64,000 bases of DNA, taken from Bradyrhizobium sp. 21 (lineage in GTDB: Bacteria; Pseudomonadota; Alphaproteobacteria; Rhizobiales; Xanthobacteraceae). A model generated the notes under the pieces. That model saw only the letters and a program-made list of their open reading frames with translations. It was not told where the DNA came from and searched no databases. The DNA lies in assembly GCF_023073335.1 (NCBI RefSeq), contig NZ_JADPJG010000017.1, positions 64,969 to 128,968 on the forward strand, in the 5' to 3' direction. Both the position numbers and the translations under genes were made by a program. Below are positions 46,827 through 55,434 of the stretch, one piece after another; the stretch's first letter is position 1, and the number at the start of each line of letters is the position of its first letter.

Positions 46827-47211
46827 GCGAGCCGGCCATCGCGGCTATATCGGCGCCCGGCCGCTGAACGGCAGCCGCACCCCGCAGCACGTCCAGAACA
46901 TCGTGATTCGCGACTACGCGCGGCGCAAAAACCTGCACTATCTGCTCAGCGCTGCCGAGCACACCATGCCAGGCAGCTACATGGTGCTCGAGGACATCCT
47001 GGACGAGCTGCCGCGGTTACACGGCCTGATTCTCTACAGCATCTTCATGCTGCCGCCCGACGAGGCACGGCGGCGGGAGATCTACGACCGCGTGCTGCGC
47101 GAGGGCTGCGACCTGCACGCGGCCGTCGAGGAGATCACGCTGTCGTCGCGGGACGGCATCCAAGCCGTCGAGGACATCCTGCTCGTCAACAAATTCGCGA
47201 CCATCCTGTGA
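46819..47211 (+). CDS. Sporadic carbohydrate cluster protein, LIC12192 family
   Basis: 130 residues with no signal peptide or membrane segment. The pattern GYIGARPLNGSRTPQHVQNI, then VIRDYARRKNLHYLLSAAEH and LHGLILYSIFMLPP matches what I recall of the LIC12192 family, a conserved protein of unknown function found only in scattered surface-carbohydrate loci, usually beside the 2OG oxygenase as here. The fold resembles small recombinase-like catalytic domains only superficially, so no function is claimed. Overlaps the oxygenase gene by 8 bases. Confidence 0.8.
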   Translation: MAERAGHRGYIGARPLNGSRTPQHVQNIVIRDYARRKNLHYLLSAAEHTMPGSYMVLEDILDELPRLHGLILYSIFMLPPDEARRREIYDRVLREGCDLHAAVEEITLSSRDGIQAVEDILLVNKFATIL

Positions 47212-47236
47212 CGATGCCGCGGACCGGCTGGGGACA

Positions 47237-47902
47237 ATGACCGAGATCAACCTGCTCCAGCCGATGCACGCATCGACCAAGCGGAACTACGTTCAGCGCG
47301 TGGTCGAGCACGACAAGGCGGAATCCGCCACCGTCGCGCGGCAATGGGGACACGACTACTGGGACGGCGACCGCCGCTATGGCTATGGCGGCTACCGCTA
47401 CGATGGACGCTGGCGCCCGCTCGCCCAGACCCTGATCGATCGCTACGGCATCAAGCCCGGCATGAGCGTGCTCGATGTCGGCTGCGGCAAGGGCTATTTG
47501 CTTTATGAGTTCACCCAGCTCGTGCCCGGCCTCACGGTCGCCGGCATCGACATCTCCGACTATGGCATCGCCAATGCCAAGGAGGAGGTGCGGTCGCAGT
47601 TGAAGGTCGGCAGCGCCGTCGATCTCCCCTACCCCGACCACAGTTTCGATCTCGTGGTGTCGCTCGGCGTGCTCCACAATCTTCCGCTCGAGGACGTCTT
47701 CCGCGCGGTGTCGGAGATCGAGCGGGTCGGGCGCGGCGCCTCGAAATACCTGATGGTGGAATCGTTCCGCGACGAGCGCGAGAAGGCAAACCTGCTCTAC
47801 TGGCAGCTGACTTGCCTGAGTTTCCACGGTCCGGAAACCTGGGCCTGGATCTACGACAAATGCGGGTACCGGGGCGACCATGGGTTCATCTTCTTCGAAT
47901 GA
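47237..47902 (+). CDS. Class I SAM-dependent methyltransferase
   Basis: 221 residues. Motif I is VLDVGCGKGYLLYEF near residues 79-93, followed by VAGIDISDYGIANAKEE and DLPYPDHSFDLVVSLGVLHN. It resembles the O- or N-methyltransferases of sugar clusters. It starts 25 bases after the LIC12192 gene with a clear GGGGACA ribosome-binding site, and its end overlaps the cupin gene by 23 bases. The substrate is probably the glycan or its nucleotide-sugar precursor. Confidence 0.85.
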   Translation: MTEINLLQPMHASTKRNYVQRVVEHDKAESATVARQWGHDYWDGDRRYGYGGYRYDGRWRPLAQTLIDRYGIKPGMSVLDVGCGKGYLLYEFTQLVPGLTVAGIDISDYGIANAKEEVRSQLKVGSAVDLPYPDHSFDLVVSLGVLHNLPLEDVFRAVSEIERVGRGASKYLMVESFRDEREKANLLYWQLTCLSFHGPETWAWIYDKCGYRGDHGFIFFE

Positions 47903-48458
47903 AGCAACGGGCCTGCGCCGGCCGAGCTCACTGCGCGCGCAAAATCCGGAAGTGTATTATTCGGACGACGCCATCGTCACGGCCGATGACGCCACGATCG
48001 CCGAACTGAAGCGCATCGCCGCCGGCAACCCGCGCCTGCGCAGCCGGCTGTGCACGCATCCCGATCCTTCGTCCGGCCTGCACGAGATGCTGATCGTGCA
48101 TCATCGCGAGGCCTATGTGCGGCCGCACAAGCATTTTGGTAAACCGGAATCCTTCCACGTCATTGAGGGCACCGCGCAGGTCGTGATCTTCGAAGATGAC
48201 GGTCAAATTCGCGACGTGCTCGAAATGGCGCCTTACGGCCAAGCCAAGCGCTGCTACTACCGGATGCCCGAACAGGTGTTTCACTCGATCCTGATCACCT
48301 CGGAGTGGCTGGTGTTTCACGAAACCACCGCCGGCCCGTTCGATCCCTCCCGCACGGCATTTCCCGATTGGGCTCCCGACGGCAGCGATGCTGCTGCTGT
48401 CCGGGACTATGTCGGGAACGTTGGTGCGCTTGCCACGGAGAGGCTGGCGAGACAATAA
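47880..48458 (+). CDS. WbuC-like cupin-fold metalloprotein
   Basis: 192 residues. The cupin motif is RPHKHFGKPESFHVIEGTAQ (metal-binding His and Glu) followed by AKRCYYRMPEQVFHSILIT. It resembles WbuC, found in many O-antigen loci but of unproven function. A Gly/Ser/Asn-rich stretch opens the protein. Start at 47880 is supported by GGGGCG upstream. Last gene of the most tightly overlapping part of the operon. Confidence 0.82.
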   Translation: MGSSSSNEATGLRRPSSLRAQNPEVYYSDDAIVTADDATIAELKRIAAGNPRLRSRLCTHPDPSSGLHEMLIVHHREAYVRPHKHFGKPESFHVIEGTAQVVIFEDDGQIRDVLEMAPYGQAKRCYYRMPEQVFHSILITSEWLVFHETTAGPFDPSRTAFPDWAPDGSDAAAVRDYVGNVGALATERLARQ

Positions 48459-48517
48459 TTTCGGCGACCATCACTGCTCGACTATCCCGCCTTGAACGTT
48501 CGAGGACGACCTAGCCG

Positions 48518-49501
48518 ATGAAGCTGCCTGGTACGAAAGCACTGGTTACCCTGCTCAAGTTCATCGTCTCGATCGGCATCCTCGTGTTGATCATGCGTGG
48601 CCAGAACTTCTGGTCGCTGAAGGCCGATCTTCTCGCCGTCGATGTGACCATGCTGGCGCTGTCAGTACTGCTGCTGTTCGCCCAAACCTTCATGCTCTGC
48701 CACCGATGGATCCTGATTCTCCGGGCGATGGGGGTCTCGCTGGATTGGCTGGCGGGATGGCGCATCCTCATCATCAGCACCTTCTTCAACCAGGTGATGC
48801 CCGCGGGCGGTGATGCCGTACGCATCTGGCTGCTGCGGCGGCACGGAGAGCAATGGTCGCAGACGATCAGCAGCATCGTTGCCGATCGTTTCCTCGCGAT
48901 GCTGGCTCTCGTCGTCATCATCCTGGCGGGAATGCCGTTCCTGCTCCCGCGCGTCAGCGACAGTTCACTGCTTTTCGCCATCATGGCCGTACTTGCCTTC
49001 GCATGTCTCGGCGTGATCACCCTGGTTACGCTGAGCTGGTGGCCGCCTCGCGTGGTCGCGGCACTGCCGGCCAAGATCGTGCAATTCGTGATGCTGGTCA
49101 GAGCTCCGTTGCTGGCGAGTGAAGGGCGGATGACATTGATCGCGTCCGCCATCGTCATCCATCTGATGACGGTCACAGCCTGTTACGTCCTTGGGATCGG
49201 ACTGGGCGCGCAGCTGTCCGCACTTGACGCATTCGTCCTCGTCCCGCTGGTCATTCTGTCGTCGGCGGTCCCGATCTCGATTGGAGGATGGGGAGTCCGT
49301 GAAGGCGCGATGGTTGCGGCGCTCGGCCTGGCGGGCATCGCGTCCGACAAGGCACTCGCGATATCGGTTCTCCTCGGACTCGGCGGCCTGATCGTTGGAT
49401 TGTTCGGCGGCCTGGTGTGGCTCGTCGCACCGGAGCGCGCCAACTTCAGCTCGGACAAGGTGCAGGCGGTTGCGGAACCGGCCGACGCCGCGCCGGTTTA
49501 G
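48518..49501 (+). CDS. Flippase-like membrane protein, LPG-synthase TM family (copy 2)
   Basis: 327 residues, hydrophobic throughout with about eight helices. SLDWLAGWRILIISTFFNQV, GGDAVRIWLLRRHGEQW and AVPISIGGWGVREGAMVAAL are nearly the same as in copy 1 at 34.9-35.9 kb, as is the terminal VWLVAPERANFSSDK. The two are recent-looking paralogues at opposite ends of the cluster. A transport or lipid-carrier role is likely but not shown. Two bases separate it from the next gene. Confidence 0.83.
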   Translation: MKLPGTKALVTLLKFIVSIGILVLIMRGQNFWSLKADLLAVDVTMLALSVLLLFAQTFMLCHRWILILRAMGVSLDWLAGWRILIISTFFNQVMPAGGDAVRIWLLRRHGEQWSQTISSIVADRFLAMLALVVIILAGMPFLLPRVSDSSLLFAIMAVLAFACLGVITLVTLSWWPPRVVAALPAKIVQFVMLVRAPLLASEGRMTLIASAIVIHLMTVTACYVLGIGLGAQLSALDAFVLVPLVILSSAVPISIGGWGVREGAMVAALGLAGIASDKALAISVLLGLGGLIVGLFGGLVWLVAPERANFSSDKVQAVAEPADAAPV

Positions 49502-49503
49502 CA

Positions 49504-51792
49504 ATGAGCAGCAGCGGACAAGATCAAGCCATCGGAATTTCGCGCCTCCACTCCCTCATTGGAGCGTTGTGGTGGCGCGTTCTCATCCTTGCGCCGGCCG
49601 CGCTGTCCATCTGGTGCTTGAACCGGAGCGGCACTTACCGGGCCCTGATTTTCGACGGTGGCTGGACGACGCGATTTTACATTGTCGCCTGGATTGCGCT
49701 GACGCCCTATCTCGGGTGGATCGTGATGGCCACCGGGCGCGTGACGTATTCGCTGATCAAGCACGTGGCCGCCCGGCGGATCGATGAATTCTTCGTCGGC
49801 GCGTCGACCCTCATCCTGGCCGGCCTGACATTCGGTGCATTGTCGATCCTGTATGCGCAGCTCGTTCTCGGCGCGATGCTGGCAATCCTGCTGTGGGACA
49901 CGCGCAGCTTCAGAATGCCGTCGCAGATCGTGACGAACTATGCATTGTGGTTGGTCTCGCTAGTCGGCCTCGCAGTCCTGGCGATGGTATTTCTCGATCG
50001 CGCTGCAATGCCTGACGTCATCTCGACCGACGTCCAGCAGCTCTACGCGCCCTATCTCGCGGAAGTCGCGCGGAACCACAGCATCTGGCTCGCCCCCGAC
50101 AATCCCATCTTCTCCGATTTCGAGATTGGCCACGGCAACGGCCTGCACCTGCTGCTGGCGACATTCCTGCCTCCTCAGCTGACCCAGATCGTTTCGTTTC
50201 TCTACTATGCCGCAATCGGGTGGGTCATCCTTGAGCTCTGCCGGATGCTGGTGCCCTTGGAGACGTTCGGACCTCAATGGGACCGCGCAGCAGCGCCAGT
50301 CGCGGTCGGCATCGCCGTCCTCGGCCTCGCCTGGGACCCCGGTCTCCACATCATGGAGTTTGGGAAATACCACCTCCAGACGGCGGCATTCTTCTTCTAC
50401 GCGTTGCTCGTCGTCAGCGGACCTTCCAAGGGCCGCGATGGTCTCGGCGCTGGGATCTGTGGCTTGGCCCTGGCTGTTACCTATCCGCTCTATGCGGCGT
50501 TCATGGGCCTGATCGCCGCGCTGGGCGCATTCACCAAAATGCTCCAGCGCGATCGATCCGGTTTCATCACGAGCGTCATGCTCGGGCTGGGAGCGACCGC
50601 CGGGTGCATCCTGATCTTTGCCGTCAATTATTTCTACCTCGGAATTCCCGCGACCAATCCATACTCGATCTTCCGGCACGTCGTATCGGAGAGCCGTTTT
50701 TCACAGTTCGGCAGCCTCGACATCCTCGATTACTTTGTGCTGTCTCAATCGCTGGGCGTGAGCGACTTCTCCATGAAAGTTGGATGGGGCGCTGCGGTCG
50801 TGCTGGTGAAGACAATCGTCAAATCCGCCGTACTTCTTGCAACGATCCTTCTCGTTGTCGCGTTCGTGGACGCGAGGCTGTTTCCCACGCGCTCCTTTGC
50901 TTCGAGGCCCGCACCGAAGGGTTTGACGGCGGGGGTCTTTATCCTGGTCGCTTATCTCGCCAGCGTTCGATTCCTCGACTCGACCCTGCAGATTCCGAGC
51001 CTGATCAGGTTGTCGATTCATATGAACGCACTTATCCCCATTGCGACCATTGCCATCGCCTTTTGGGGACTGACGGTCGCGTGGCGATTGCTGCCAACCT
51101 CGTTCACTGGACGTGCCGCTCCCCACATTGCGGTCCTGACGATCGTCTTGGCCTGCGCTTCGGTCGTTCACGCGGTTCCCTGGCAGAGTTTCGTTGGCGA
51201 CGGGACCGTAGCTTTTGTACGCGGAAGCCCGCTCGAGCAAATGCCTCGTGTGCGCCTCGACTGGCGTCGGTGCGACGAACTGCAGCAGGCGACGGGTACT
51301 GATCGCATTCTCGCCCTCAACGGTTATCGAGCGATGGTGCCCTGCTATTTCTCGTCGCTGCTCACGCGAGGCAAGATCATTCATACTTATCAGAGCGACG
51401 TGGCGCGCAACTTTAAGAGCATCGCACTGGGGAGCGCCGATGCTGCGGAAGCCACACTCCGATCGCTGGGCGTGAAGCTGTTCTATGTCCAGAAGGGGAA
51501 TTGCGACTTCTGGCTCAACGGCTTCTCCGATCTGTTTCAAGCGGACGAGTTGGCGAAACGCTTTGCCGTCTATCGCGAGACCCCCGACTACTGGATGTTG
51601 ACGTGGAGGAACGGGGATCAATTGGTGAGCCCGGAAGCTACGACGGGAATCGCAACGCTCAGGTTGAGATCGAAGGAGATCTACCGGGAAGCCTATGGCG
51701 AGGAGCCATTTGAGGTGGTCAAGCACCGCCTGCCCCAGAACGGCAAGCGGGGAGATCTCGCGGTCCTCGAATATCTGGGCCAGTGCCACTAA
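49504..51792 (+). CDS. Large polytopic membrane protein, GT-C-like, function unknown
   Basis: 762 residues. About a dozen membrane helices lie in residues 1-560; the last ~200 residues are soluble, probably periplasmic, and contain several Cys (RRCDEL, VPCYF, GNCDF, GQCH). The layout, with an acidic residue in the first loop and a soluble C-terminal domain, resembles lipid-linked-sugar glycosyltransferases of the GT-C type or O-antigen polymerases, but I recognise no specific family. The start at 49504 follows the flippase stop directly. The base composition looks somewhat less G+C-rich than the neighbours. Confidence 0.7.
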   Translation: MSSSGQDQAIGISRLHSLIGALWWRVLILAPAALSIWCLNRSGTYRALIFDGGWTTRFYIVAWIALTPYLGWIVMATGRVTYSLIKHVAARRIDEFFVGASTLILAGLTFGALSILYAQLVLGAMLAILLWDTRSFRMPSQIVTNYALWLVSLVGLAVLAMVFLDRAAMPDVISTDVQQLYAPYLAEVARNHSIWLAPDNPIFSDFEIGHGNGLHLLLATFLPPQLTQIVSFLYYAAIGWVILELCRMLVPLETFGPQWDRAAAPVAVGIAVLGLAWDPGLHIMEFGKYHLQTAAFFFYALLVVSGPSKGRDGLGAGICGLALAVTYPLYAAFMGLIAALGAFTKMLQRDRSGFITSVMLGLGATAGCILIFAVNYFYLGIPATNPYSIFRHVVSESRFSQFGSLDILDYFVLSQSLGVSDFSMKVGWGAAVVLVKTIVKSAVLLATILLVVAFVDARLFPTRSFASRPAPKGLTAGVFILVAYLASVRFLDSTLQIPSLIRLSIHMNALIPIATIAIAFWGLTVAWRLLPTSFTGRAAPHIAVLTIVLACASVVHAVPWQSFVGDGTVAFVRGSPLEQMPRVRLDWRRCDELQQATGTDRILALNGYRAMVPCYFSSLLTRGKIIHTYQSDVARNFKSIALGSADAAEATLRSLGVKLFYVQKGNCDFWLNGFSDLFQADELAKRFAVYRETPDYWMLTWRNGDQLVSPEATTGIATLRLRSKEIYREAYGEEPFEVVKHRLPQNGKRGDLAVLEYLGQCH

Positions 51793-51980
51793 GGCTGACG
51801 CCCATGGCATTGTGCTCGAGATTGACGAATCGACGCCTTGGGTTGATGCCTTGGATTGAGGCTTGGCAACGCAACTTAAGAATTGTGGCACAGCCTCTAG
51901 CGCGATATAGGCTTCAACTACGCCGCGCATCACTCCCGGGGCGTCGATTTCCCTCGCTTTTCCTGCAAAGAGCCAGACCC

Positions 51981-53198
51981 GTGACCGACCATTGCCGCCT
52001 CTGCCATTCGTCCAACCTGCGTCCGGTTATCGACCTCGGACAGATGCCGATTGCACATCGGCTCCGGCACAGCCGGGACGAGCAGGACGAACGCTATCCG
52101 TTCGAGGTGCTGGCCTGTGGCGAGTGCGGCCTGCCCCAGATCGTCAAGCCGATCGACCCCGACATCCTGTACCGGCAGTTCAACTACAATTTCAGCAGCT
52201 GGAAGCCGGAGCCGCACCAGGTCGACGAGCTCGATACCATCGCCAAATTCTCGAGCCATCAATCCGTGTTCGAGATCGGATGCAACGACGGCCTGTTCAT
52301 GGACAAGCTTCGTGAACGGGGCGCGAAGGTTTTGGTGGGCGTGGAGCCCAACCCGGTGTCGGGCAAGATCGCCCGCGAGCGCGGCATCAAGGTCTATGCC
52401 GACATGATCAGCCCGGCGCTGTGTCACGACGCGGTCGCCGAGGCCGGCAAATTCGACCTCGTCGTCTCGCGCCAGGTGCTGGAGCACATCGTCGATTTCG
52501 AGAACTTTTTCGACTGCGTGAAGATCGCACTCAGCGAGGACGGGCTGCTGTTCATCGACGTGCCTGATTTCGCACCCGGCTCGACGGCGGGCGACCTCTC
52601 GGTTCTGTGGGAGGAGCACGTCAGCTACTTCACCGAGCCGACGCTGCTCGCGCTGCTGGCGCGCCACGGCTTCGAGGCGGTGTCGGTGAAGAAATACAAT
52701 TTCAGCGGCGGCAGCCTCGCAATCGCGGCGCGCCGCGCGACGCGTGAGGTGACGCCGCCGCCCGCGCCGTCCGGCGTCGGCGAGAAATTCGGTCGGCTCG
52801 CACGGGAGTACGGCGCGCGGCTCCGCCCGATCCTCGCCAAGGCCCGCGCCGACGGCGCCGAGATCGCCATCTACGGCGCCGGCTGCCGCGCCTGCACCTT
52901 CACTAACGCCCACGAACTCGCGGATCTCGTCGATCTCTCGGTCGACGACCAGAAGGAGCGCCAGGGGTTGTTCCTGCCCGGCACCGGCATTCCGATCCGC
53001 TCCCCGGAGGACCTCGCCGGCAAGTCGGATCCGCTCGTCTGCCTTCTGGCCGTGAACCAGGAGAACGAAGACAAGGTCAGCAGCCGGCTGCGCGAGAACG
53101 TGAAGCGTCCGCTCCACATCGTTTCGATCTTCGCGCCCTCGGACATCTGGAGCGAGCTCGATCGTCTCGAGGCGGCCGCAGGGTCGCGGCATGGCTGA
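51981..53198 (+). CDS. NovU/TylC3-like sugar C-methyltransferase (copy 2)
   Basis: 405 residues. The N-terminal zinc site is C5, C8, C46 and C49, the SAM motif is VFEIGCNDGLFMDKL, and LWEEHVSYFTEPTLLALLAR is the family's HEHxSYF-like block. The C-terminal part has IAIYGAGCRACTFTNAHEL. The GTG at 51981 is chosen because the zinc motif CRLC starts at once; the frame is open to 51783 upstream but without homology. A 188-base gap precedes it. It overlaps the next gene by 8 bases. It is a distant paralogue of the enzyme at 33.5-34.8 kb. Confidence 0.83.
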   Translation: MTDHCRLCHSSNLRPVIDLGQMPIAHRLRHSRDEQDERYPFEVLACGECGLPQIVKPIDPDILYRQFNYNFSSWKPEPHQVDELDTIAKFSSHQSVFEIGCNDGLFMDKLRERGAKVLVGVEPNPVSGKIARERGIKVYADMISPALCHDAVAEAGKFDLVVSRQVLEHIVDFENFFDCVKIALSEDGLLFIDVPDFAPGSTAGDLSVLWEEHVSYFTEPTLLALLARHGFEAVSVKKYNFSGGSLAIAARRATREVTPPPAPSGVGEKFGRLAREYGARLRPILAKARADGAEIAIYGAGCRACTFTNAHELADLVDLSVDDQKERQGLFLPGTGIPIRSPEDLAGKSDPLVCLLAVNQENEDKVSSRLRENVKRPLHIVSIFAPSDIWSELDRLEAAAGSRHG

Positions 53199-54396
53199 GG
53201 ACAAGCTCTTCAACTATTACGAACGTCAGGACGTCCTGCCCACGTTCGGGAATTTCAAATCCGCCGCCGAACTGGGCGCCTATGCCGGCCTGCGGCGCGA
53301 GTTGTTTTCGGACAAGCTGGTGTTGCCGCCGCGATTGTTCCGCGACGCCGATGTGCTCGAATTCGGCCCTGATTCCGGCGAGAACGCGCTGGTGTTCGCG
53401 GGCTGGGGAGCGAACATGACGCTCGCCGAGCCGAACCGGCATGCGCACGCGAAAATCCAGGCTTACTTCGCGCATTTCAGCCAAGCACAGCGTCTGCGTG
53501 AACTCGTATCGTCCGATGTCGAAGGATTTCGCAGCGATCGTCGCTTCGACATCATCGATGCCGAGGGATTCATCTACACGGTGCAGCCGACTGAAAATTG
53601 GCTCGGTATCTTTCACCGGCTGCTCAATCCGGACGGTTACGCCGTCGTTTCCTATTACGAGCGCTACGGCGGCTTCTTCGAGCTCGCACTCAAGGCGATT
53701 CATGCGGCCGGCAAGGCGCTGACGGGCCGTCCCGGGCTCGAAACGGCGAAGATGCTTTTCGACGCGAAATGGAACAGCATTCCGCACACGCGCAGCTTCG
53801 AATCCTGGCTGATGGACGTGCTTGAAAATCCGTTCGTCCGCTACCGCTACTTCCTCGACGCGGGAGCCTTGTGTACGGCGGCGCACGAGCAGGGATTCGA
53901 TATCCATTCGGCGTGGCCAGCCTATCGCGACGGCCTGGACGTCTACTGGCACAAGAAGGTCCTGTCCGACGACGAGAAGCTGCGGCGAGCGACGCGCCAC
54001 CTCGGCCGCAGCCGTTTGAGCTTTCTCGGCGGACGGAAGCTCTATCTGGCCGGCAGGACCGAAGCGGTCGACGCGATCTCGGCTTCGATCGAGGCACTGG
54101 TTCTCGATGTCGATGGGATGATCGACGATCCCATCGGCGACAGCCTGCCCCGTGTGATCGCGAGCCTCGCGTCGCTGCGTGAGACGATACGGACGACGGA
54201 TATCCTCGCCGACGATGCTTCCGACATCGACGCCATCATTGCGACCCTCGACAGTTTCCATCGTATCTTTGGCGCGATCGGGCGAAGGGATGCGTCCGCA
54301 GTCACCGCCCTCACCCAATCCGACCAGGCGTTCATCAACACCTGGGGACAGCCGGCGCATTTCCTCGTCATCCGGAAGCGCTTCGAGGGATCCTAG
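53191..54396 (+). CDS. Methyltransferase-like protein with long C-terminal extension
   Basis: 401 residues. A SAM-binding-like motif VLEFGPDSGENALVFAGW lies near residues 55-72, and FDIIDAEGFIYTV and LLNPDGYAVVSYYERYG follow, as in class I methyltransferases. The last ~150 residues are helical and have no similarity I recognise. It is coupled to the C-methyltransferase upstream and lies 3 bases before the oxidoreductase gene, so it is probably part of the same sugar-modifying set. Confidence 0.72.
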   Translation: MAEDKLFNYYERQDVLPTFGNFKSAAELGAYAGLRRELFSDKLVLPPRLFRDADVLEFGPDSGENALVFAGWGANMTLAEPNRHAHAKIQAYFAHFSQAQRLRELVSSDVEGFRSDRRFDIIDAEGFIYTVQPTENWLGIFHRLLNPDGYAVVSYYERYGGFFELALKAIHAAGKALTGRPGLETAKMLFDAKWNSIPHTRSFESWLMDVLENPFVRYRYFLDAGALCTAAHEQGFDIHSAWPAYRDGLDVYWHKKVLSDDEKLRRATRHLGRSRLSFLGGRKLYLAGRTEAVDAISASIEALVLDVDGMIDDPIGDSLPRVIASLASLRETIRTTDILADDASDIDAIIATLDSFHRIFGAIGRRDASAVTALTQSDQAFINTWGQPAHFLVIRKRFEGS

Positions 54397-54399
54397 CAA

Positions 54400-55434
54400 G
54401 TGAGGCCAGGCATTGGCATCATCGGAACGGGCATGGTCGGCCAGATGTGCCACCTCGCCAATTTCGCCGCCAATCCCGCCTGTCGCGTTGTCGCGATCGC
54501 CGATCTCCGGCCTGATCTCGCTGCCGCGGCGGCGCAAAAATTCGACATCGCGCGGGTCTACGGCACGCACCGGGACCTGCTGGCGGACAGCGAGGTGTCC
54601 GCCGTCGTCGTCGTGACGAAGCGTCGCGCCACCGGTCCGATCGTGCTTGATGCGTTGAACAGCGGCCGGCATGTGCTGTCGGAAAAGCCGATGGCCTACA
54701 CCACGGCGCAAGCCGTTTCACTGGCTGCGGCGGCGCGGCGGCAAAACCTCGTCTACAGCATCGGCTACATGAAGCGTCATGACGCCGGTGTGGCGCGCGC
54801 GCTAGCCGAGTTGACGCGCATACGGGCGGATCAGTCGCTTGGACGCGTTATCGGCGCGCGAGGCTGGTGCTTCGGCGGCCACACTGGCCGGGCGCAGGAC
54901 AACTTCGTCATGACCGGCGAAGCGCGGCCGGACGGGCTCGAGCTCTGGCAGGATGGGCCCGACTGGATGCCGGGCGCGATGCGACCCGGCTACGACAATT
55001 TTCTGAACGTGTTCAGCCATATCATCAATCTCGCGCGCTATTTGCTCGGATCGTCCCCGGCCGTCGCCCAAAGCGCCGTCGAGACTTCGGGCGCGGCGAC
55101 CGTGACGCTCGACTTCGACGGCGTCGCCTGCACGCTGCAACTGGCGAATGGATCCGAAGGCATCTGGCGCGAGGGACTGAGCATTGCGTTCGAGCGGGGC
55201 GCACTGACCATCGAATTGCCGCCGCCTTTTGCCGAGCAGGAGGCGGAGGTCATCCTCGATCAGCAGGGACAGCGCACGCAATTGTCGCGTGAAAACAGTT
55301 GGGCGTTTCGGCGTCAGGCCGATGCATTCGTCACCGATATGATCGAACAGAGAACGCCGCTGGCTTCCGGCGAAGATTCCGTGGCCGACATCGCCCTTGC
55401 GGAGGCGATCTGGAAACTGCCGATCAGCGGCTAG
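54400..55434 (+). CDS. Gfo/Idh/MocA-family oxidoreductase
   Basis: 344 residues with a GTG start. The Rossmann motif is GIIGTGMVGQMCHLANF, and the family's catalytic Lys lies in LSEKPMAYT (EKP). These enzymes oxidise or reduce sugar hydroxyls, often on NDP-sugars. Its 3' end overlaps the convergent membrane-protein gene by 11 bases. Last gene of the main rightward group. Confidence 0.86.
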   Translation: MRPGIGIIGTGMVGQMCHLANFAANPACRVVAIADLRPDLAAAAAQKFDIARVYGTHRDLLADSEVSAVVVVTKRRATGPIVLDALNSGRHVLSEKPMAYTTAQAVSLAAAARRQNLVYSIGYMKRHDAGVARALAELTRIRADQSLGRVIGARGWCFGGHTGRAQDNFVMTGEARPDGLELWQDGPDWMPGAMRPGYDNFLNVFSHIINLARYLLGSSPAVAQSAVETSGAATVTLDFDGVACTLQLANGSEGIWREGLSIAFERGALTIELPPPFAEQEAEVILDQQGQRTQLSRENSWAFRRQADAFVTDMIEQRTPLASGEDSVADIALAEAIWKLPISG

